The notes beneath the pieces are model-generated. The model worked only from the letters and a program-made list of their open reading frames with translations. It was not told the DNA's origin and searched no databases. A stretch of 9,352 bases of DNA. Origin: Candidatus Thorarchaeota archaeon SMTZ1-83 (lineage in GTDB: Archaea > Asgardarchaeota > Thorarchaeia > Thorarchaeales > Thorarchaeaceae). Shown one piece after another: positions 5,931 through 9,352 of this stretch. The position numbers were made by a program, and so were the translations under genes. The DNA lies in NCBI GenBank assembly GCA_001563325.1, contig LRSK01000001.1, forward strand, positions 1 to 9,352, read 5' to 3'. Position 1 is the stretch's first letter. Every line of letters begins with the position of its first letter.

Positions 5931-6768
5931 TCTTCATACACACTCCGTGTGCTCTGATGGCAGTGATTCTCCTGCCGTACTTGTAAGAAAGGCGGAGAAG
6001 ATGGGGCTTGGTGGGATTGCCCTCACAGACCATGACACCTTGAAGGGCCTAAGGGACTTCATGGATGCAGCCTCGCGTGCGAATCTGACAGGGGTCCCAG
6101 GTGTAGAAATCAGCACCGAACATGATGGCAAAGAGGTTCACTTATTGGGCTACTACGTTCCATTTGACTCGGAAGAGCTGCTGAGAAGACTTGAATCCCT
6201 GTCCAATGCCAGACAAGTAAGGTTCCTGAAGATGGTTGAGAAGCTTCGAGGGATAGGCATTGATGTCAGACAGGAAGAGGTAGATGAAGTGCTTCAAGGA
6301 GTTGAAAGCCCAGGGCGGCCTCATCTGGCTGGACTTCTTGTGCGCAAGAGAGTTGTTAGAGACTCAGCCGAGGCCTTCAGACACTACCTGGTGGAAGGAA
6401 GGCCGGCATATGTGAAGAAGGAGAGATTGGGAACAGTGGAGGCAATCAGGCTTCTCAGGTCTGCAGGTGCTGTTCCAGTCATAGCTCACCCGCTGACAAT
6501 TGAAACCGCTAATCTCCGAGAGTTTCTAGAACATCTTCAGAAATACGGGGCGGTTGGTGTTGAAACTGAATACGACTATGCGTCCTGGGGAACCGCTGGA
6601 AGTCCGGAGGACGTAAGGAAGGCTGTTCAAGGTCTCGGATTCATTGAGACCGGAGGAAGCGACTATCACGGTGACAAGGCCGCAGCAAGACTAGGATCCG
6701 CAACGGTGGAAATCGGGACTATTGAGAAGTTGAAACAGGCGACGAGAATCATTCTTTCGGAAGGCTAA
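5911..6768 (+). CDS. PHP-domain metal-dependent phosphoesterase (RNase AM/YciV-like)
   Basis: This is a 285-residue cytosolic PHP phosphoesterase. The order of metal ligands is complete: DLHTHSVCSDG gives His9, His11 and Asp16; LTDHDT gives Asp40 and His41; GVEIS gives Glu66; HLLGYY gives His77; GRPHLA gives His138; IAHP gives His193; GGSDYHG gives Asp251 and His253. An inserted helical segment (about 85-165) lies between the Glu66 region and the C-terminal half. This arrangement matches the group containing Escherichia coli RNase AM (YciV), a 5'-3' exonuclease trimming rRNA 5' ends, and bacterial 3',5'-nucleotide bisphosphate phosphatases. An RNA 5'-end or pAp-type substrate is therefore inferred, not shown. 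The start ATG 5911 has GAGG at 5901-5904, six bases upstream, inside the end of the preceding gene. A histidinol-phosphatase role is less likely given the motif layout. Confidence 0.88.
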   Translation: MVRARADLHTHSVCSDGSDSPAVLVRKAEKMGLGGIALTDHDTLKGLRDFMDAASRANLTGVPGVEISTEHDGKEVHLLGYYVPFDSEELLRRLESLSNARQVRFLKMVEKLRGIGIDVRQEEVDEVLQGVESPGRPHLAGLLVRKRVVRDSAEAFRHYLVEGRPAYVKKERLGTVEAIRLLRSAGAVPVIAHPLTIETANLREFLEHLQKYGAVGVETEYDYASWGTAGSPEDVRKAVQGLGFIETGGSDYHGDKAAARLGSATVEIGTIEKLKQATRIILSEG

Positions 6769-6807
6769 TCTGACCCCGAAACTTATCTCCGGCCGTGTGA
6801 TACACTG

Positions 6808-7713
6808 TTGAGAGTCATTGATGCCCATGTGCATACTTGGACCAAGGACATAATCAGCAAGAAGGACCTCGAGGCGCGCCGAATTGCAGCTGAGAGAGAT
6901 GGTACAGAGCCAATGCTGGATTCTCCGATTGAAAACCTGAGGGCAGCCATGGACAAAGCTAGCATAGAGAAGGCGGTGATTCTGCCTATTGACAGTGGGC
7001 TCAATCAAGACATGCCACTGAGCCTCACAGAGAAGACTGACTGGCACGCCAACGAGGTGAGTGGGGATTCCGACATCATCACCTTTGTAGGGCTGGACCC
7101 TAGGAGAGGAGATGAAGGCCTAGCAGAGCTTGAGAGAGCCGTGACGGAGAAAGGTTGCCGTGGTTGGAAGATGTATCCTCCGAATGGCTTCTATCCAGAC
7201 AACATTCAGTTCTATCCTTACTATGAACTATGTACTAAACTAGAGATTCCTATCGTGGTCCATAGCGGCTTCACGTCACGATTCAAACACATCAAATATG
7301 GACGACCAATCTACATAGACAAGGTAGCAGTAGACTTTCCGAGGCTCAGGATCGTTATTGCGCATGTCGGAGTACCTTGGGTAGACGAGGCAATCACAGT
7401 AGCGGCAAAGAACCCCAACGTTTCGGTGGATGTTTCGGGATGGCAGGCTTTTGCGTCGAGAGTTCCTCAGAGAGTCTACAAGATGGTTTCCGACGCGAAG
7501 CTCATGAGAGTCTTTCCGAATAGGATGCTGTGGGGAAGCGACTTCCCACTCTTCGAGTATGCCATGCCATTGGAACAGTGGGTGGAATTCTTTGCCAACT
7601 TGAAGATCCCGCAGTCCCTTCTTGATATGGGATACCCTCAAGTTGCCAAGGATGAGATTGAGGTCGTCATGTGGAAGAACGCGGCACGCCTCTTCTTCGG
7701 TGAGAAGCCATGA
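6808..7713 (+). CDS. Amidohydro_2 family metal-dependent hydrolase
   Basis: This 301-residue TIM-barrel hydrolase belongs to the amidohydrolase-related (Amidohydro_2) family, which includes decarboxylases and lactone hydrolases. The family signatures are VIDAHVHTW at the N-terminus (His7, His9), GWKMYPP at 119-125, IVVHSG with His152, VIAHVG with His186, and LWGSDFPLFE with Asp245. These supply the usual metal and catalytic positions. The start is TTG 6808. The DAHVH motif begins at residue 5, as in relatives, and no closer ATG exists in frame. The ribosome-binding site is poor (GTGTGA at 6795-6800). A 39-base gap follows the PHP gene, while the downstream nuclease gene overlaps by four bases. 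The substrate cannot be assigned; the family is broad and the neighbours do not point to one pathway. Confidence 0.85.
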   Translation: MRVIDAHVHTWTKDIISKKDLEARRIAAERDGTEPMLDSPIENLRAAMDKASIEKAVILPIDSGLNQDMPLSLTEKTDWHANEVSGDSDIITFVGLDPRRGDEGLAELERAVTEKGCRGWKMYPPNGFYPDNIQFYPYYELCTKLEIPIVVHSGFTSRFKHIKYGRPIYIDKVAVDFPRLRIVIAHVGVPWVDEAITVAAKNPNVSVDVSGWQAFASRVPQRVYKMVSDAKLMRVFPNRMLWGSDFPLFEYAMPLEQWVEFFANLKIPQSLLDMGYPQVAKDEIEVVMWKNAARLFFGEKP

Positions 7714-8201
7714 CCAGATTCGTCGTTGATGCTATGCTGGGCCGGCTGTCTCTCTGGCTTAGACTGGCAGGGTTCGACACAATATACTCTACTTACATGC
7801 AAGATGATGAGCTTCTAGCGATTGCCAAGGAAGAGAAGCGCGTTCTGCTGACTTCAGACGAGAGGCTCTACAACAGAGCAATGGAAGCAACTCTTGAAAC
7901 GATGCTGCTCAGAGGTAGCGTTGACGAGAGAGTCGCCAGAGTGTTTCGTGAGTTTGACATTCCTCCAAGAATCGACCCATCCAAATCCCGCTGCTCCAAA
8001 TGCAACGGTGAGTTGACTGAGATTGGCCCTCAAGAGAAAGAGAGAGTGAGGGATTTCGTCTTCGAAGAAACCTACAAACACTATGACAGGTTCTGGCTTT
8101 GTAATAGCTGCGACAGCGTATTCTTTCAAGGAGGACAGTGGCGGAACATTCAGGAATACATGGAGAGGATAGAGCGCCTAATGAAAAACAGCTTAGTGTG
8201 A
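7710..8201 (+). CDS. Mut7-C PIN-like RNase domain protein with zinc ribbon
   Basis: This is a 163-residue protein of the Mut7-C family, a PIN-like nuclease fold named after the C-terminal domain of the animal exonuclease Mut-7. The N-terminus FVVDAMLGRLSLWLRLAGFD is the family hallmark, with the first acidic residue at Asp7; VLLTSDERL gives Asp50. A C-terminal zinc ribbon follows, with Cys95/Cys98 (CSKC) and Cys131/Cys134 (CNSC). It is predicted to cut RNA with a divalent metal, but activity is inferred from fold. The ATG at 7710 overlaps the amidohydrolase stop by four bases (ATGA) and GGTGA at 7700-7704 provides a ribosome-binding site. No antitoxin-like partner is adjacent, so a toxin role is unlikely. 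It closes the plus-strand cluster, convergent with the OsmC gene 11 bases away. Confidence 0.88.
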   Translation: MTRFVVDAMLGRLSLWLRLAGFDTIYSTYMQDDELLAIAKEEKRVLLTSDERLYNRAMEATLETMLLRGSVDERVARVFREFDIPPRIDPSKSRCSKCNGELTEIGPQEKERVRDFVFEETYKHYDRFWLCNSCDSVFFQGGQWRNIQEYMERIERLMKNSLV

Positions 8202-8212
8202 AGTCTGAGGCG

Positions 8213-8668
8213 TTAGGACTCCTCTCGCACCGAGATGTCATACTCCACAGGAATGCAACTGGCGATTGACCGAGTGAGATGGCAATACTCCGTCATCAAC
8301 TGAGAGCATCTCTCCCCCACATCCAGCTCACCTGGAGCAACCACAATCTCTCCCGAAACTTTCACTCGAAGAATCCTGTACCCAGTACCGTCGAACTCAG
8401 CAGAGGCTTGCCCATCCAGCTCGAGTGACAAAAGTTCCATCTCGAAACGCCTCTGGAAGTCTAGGAACGTGTTGTTCAGACAACCTAGGATTGCCGAAAC
8501 GAACAGCTCATCTGGGCATATTCCGTCCCCTCTACCACCGTAGGTTGTGGGCGTGTCGATTACGACCTTCCGATTGTCAGTCACGTATGCAGTACACCCC
8601 GTTTCACCATCCCATACGCTATTTGCATGATAGCCGATGACCTCAGGGTATCTTGGCTTTGGCTTCAT
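8213..8668 (-). CDS. OsmC-family protein
   Basis: This is a 151-residue member of the OsmC/Ohr superfamily, whose redox members reduce organic hydroperoxides with a pair of cysteines. Visible family marks are YGGRGDGICPDELFVSAI at 43-60 with Glu54, the first reactive-type Cys63 in AILGCL, and a second at Cys129 in EYCHLTRSI. The second motif differs from the classical CPVSxAL, so peroxidase activity is uncertain. The long helix and beta strands of the fold fit the length. ATG 8668 is chosen because GGAG (minus strand, 8679-8676) stands seven bases upstream. A GTG at 8746 in the same frame would add 26 residues with no family similarity and has only a GGA directly next to it. The gene is convergent with the Mut7-C gene and divergent from the dehydrogenase. 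Confidence 0.82.
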   Translation of the reverse strand: MKPKPRYPEVIGYHANSVWDGETGCTAYVTDNRKVVIDTPTTYGGRGDGICPDELFVSAILGCLNNTFLDFQRRFEMELLSLELDGQASAEFDGTGYRILRVKVSGEIVVAPGELDVGERCSQLMTEYCHLTRSIASCIPVEYDISVREES

Positions 8669-8675
8669 CGTGGTG

Positions 8676-8679
8676 CTCC
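8676..8679 (-). promoter_or_regulatory. Shine-Dalgarno site that selects the OsmC start
   Basis: On the minus strand GGAG ends seven bases before ATG 8668. This supports the shorter protein over the GTG at 8746. Confidence 0.5.
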
Positions 8680-8774
8680 CGAGGTCGGGCCTTGTGAGGC
8701 TCAGATTAAGGTCTTCCGGTAGGAATCGGTGCTGATGGGGCCGCACTCCATTGACTGACGCATGTTAGCAAGCC

Positions 8775-8783
8775 ATTTAAACC
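8775..8783. promoter_or_regulatory. Palindromic TATA-like element between divergent genes
   Basis: TTTAAA at 8776-8781 in an otherwise GC-richer gap reads as a TATA-like core on both strands. It is about 38 bases before the dehydrogenase ATG, which fits a short leader for that gene. For the minus strand it fits the GTG at 8746 by distance, but would leave a leader of about 80 bases for the preferred ATG 8668. Confidence 0.3.
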
Positions 8784-8815
8784 GGCCAGCCATTGACCCC
8801 GCGGAGTCTGGAGTG

Positions 8816-9352
8816 ATGACCCGCCGAATGAATGCCGCGATGTTCTATGGCGTTGGGGATGTCAGGTTTGAGGAAACCGATATTCCTGAGATAGGACCTC
8901 GAGAGTTGTTGATCAAAGTTGGTGCCGCTCTAACTTGTGGAACAGATGTTAAGACCTTCAAGAGGGGTCACCCCATACTGCTCAAGCACACTCCGGCACT
9001 CTTTGGTCATGAATACGCTGGCACAATTGAAGAAACGGGAGAGGGAGTCAAATACTTCGAGCCAGGCATGCGCGTAGTAGCTACAAACTCCGCTCCATGT
9101 CAGGAATGCTACTTCTGTAAGAGAGACAGACCTAATCTCTGTGCTGAGTTGAAATCATCTTTTGTCAATGGAGCCTTTGCAGAATACATCAGGGTCCCAG
9201 AACGTGTGGTGAGATTGAACACGCACCAGATTCCTGATTCGTTGTCCTTTCGGGATGCGGCTCTGACTGAACCATTGGCGTGTGTGGTGCATGGCATTGA
9301 GGAAGCTGAGATTAGGCTTGGAGATACAGTTGCAGTCATAGGGGCTGGTCCC
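8816..9352 (+). CDS. Zinc-dependent medium-chain alcohol/sorbitol-type dehydrogenase, N-terminal part
   Basis: The frame is open from here to the right edge, giving 179 codons of a medium-chain NAD(P)-dependent dehydrogenase. Such enzymes oxidise alcohols, polyols or related substrates at a catalytic zinc. Visible catalytic-zinc residues are Cys41 in TCGTD and His65-Glu66 in FGHEYAG. The structural zinc lobe has Cys95, Cys98, Cys101 and Cys109 in the standard CxxCxxCx7C spacing. TEPLACVVHG near 151-160 is the family's next ligand region, and the Rossmann turn GAGP begins at the edge. Most of the cofactor domain is missing. ATG 8816 has GGAG at 8803-8806, nine bases upstream. ATG 8828, giving the more typical MNAAMFYG start, is a fair alternative. 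Substrate is unassigned; the sequence resembles sorbitol or threonine dehydrogenase-like members more than class III ADH. Confidence 0.9.
   Translation, partial: MTRRMNAAMFYGVGDVRFEETDIPEIGPRELLIKVGAALTCGTDVKTFKRGHPILLKHTPALFGHEYAGTIEETGEGVKYFEPGMRVVATNSAPCQECYFCKRDRPNLCAELKSSFVNGAFAEYIRVPERVVRLNTHQIPDSLSFRDAALTEPLACVVHGIEEAEIRLGDTVAVIGAGP

Noticed and set aside
7710..8201. PIN-type toxin of a toxin-antitoxin pair
   Set aside because: No small antitoxin gene is adjacent, and the zinc ribbon and family marks point to the Mut7-C group, which is not typically paired with an antitoxin.
8669..8746. 26-residue N-terminal extension of the OsmC protein from GTG 8746
   Set aside because: The added residues show no family similarity, the site before the GTG is poor, and ATG 8668 has a good GGAG at seven bases. 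It is not fully excluded, because the palindromic TATA would suit it.

Overview
The window comes from an archaeon of roughly balanced base composition. The firmest evidence is a full-length ABCE1/Rli1 gene, a ribosome-recycling factor found in archaea and eukaryotes. It is supported by short leaders with Shine-Dalgarno sites of the GAGGTGAT type and frequent GTG and TTG starts. Genes are tightly packed and intron-free. The lineage cannot be fixed from this sequence; an Asgard or TACK-type genome is only a guess.

Region by region: (1) 2-514 is the 3' part of a uridine phosphorylase cut by the left edge. (2) 611-3093 is a three-gene plus-strand operon: a HisH-type glutaminase, a HisF-type barrel and a WbpG/WbuX/PseA-type N-acetyl sugar amidotransferase. 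Despite the names, this trio is best read as a sugar-amidation (acetamidino sugar) machine and not as histidine biosynthesis. The HisF-like protein has Leu where catalytic Asp11 of true HisF should be. (3) 3110-4924, minus strand, is ABCE1, convergent with the operon. One of its eight iron-sulfur cysteines is replaced by Glu. (4) 4925-5519 is the least dense stretch. It has a divergent promoter region, a small basic unknown protein (5065-5307) with an excellent ribosome-binding site, and a 212-base gap with possible RNA structure. (5) 5520-8201 is a plus-strand cluster: a CxxCxxCC (YkgJ-type) metal-binding protein, a PHP phosphoesterase, an Amidohydro_2 TIM-barrel hydrolase and a Mut7-C PIN-like nuclease with a zinc ribbon. 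Two of the joints overlap. (6) 8213-8668, minus strand, is an OsmC-family protein. (7) 8816-9352, plus strand, is the N-terminal half of a zinc-dependent medium-chain dehydrogenase running off the right edge.

How the genes work together: the clearest functional unit is HisH2-HisF2-WbpG. The glutaminase would release ammonia, the barrel would channel it, and the PP-loop enzyme would use ATP to convert a sugar N-acetyl group to an acetamidino group for a surface glycan. No glycosyltransferase or sugar-nucleotide gene is visible beside it, so the rest of that pathway lies elsewhere. The second cluster joins two predicted nucleic-acid or nucleotide phosphoesterases (PHP, Mut7-C) to an amidohydrolase and a cysteine-cluster protein. 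Its joint role is unknown. No mobile element, CRISPR array, tRNA or rRNA is recognisable.
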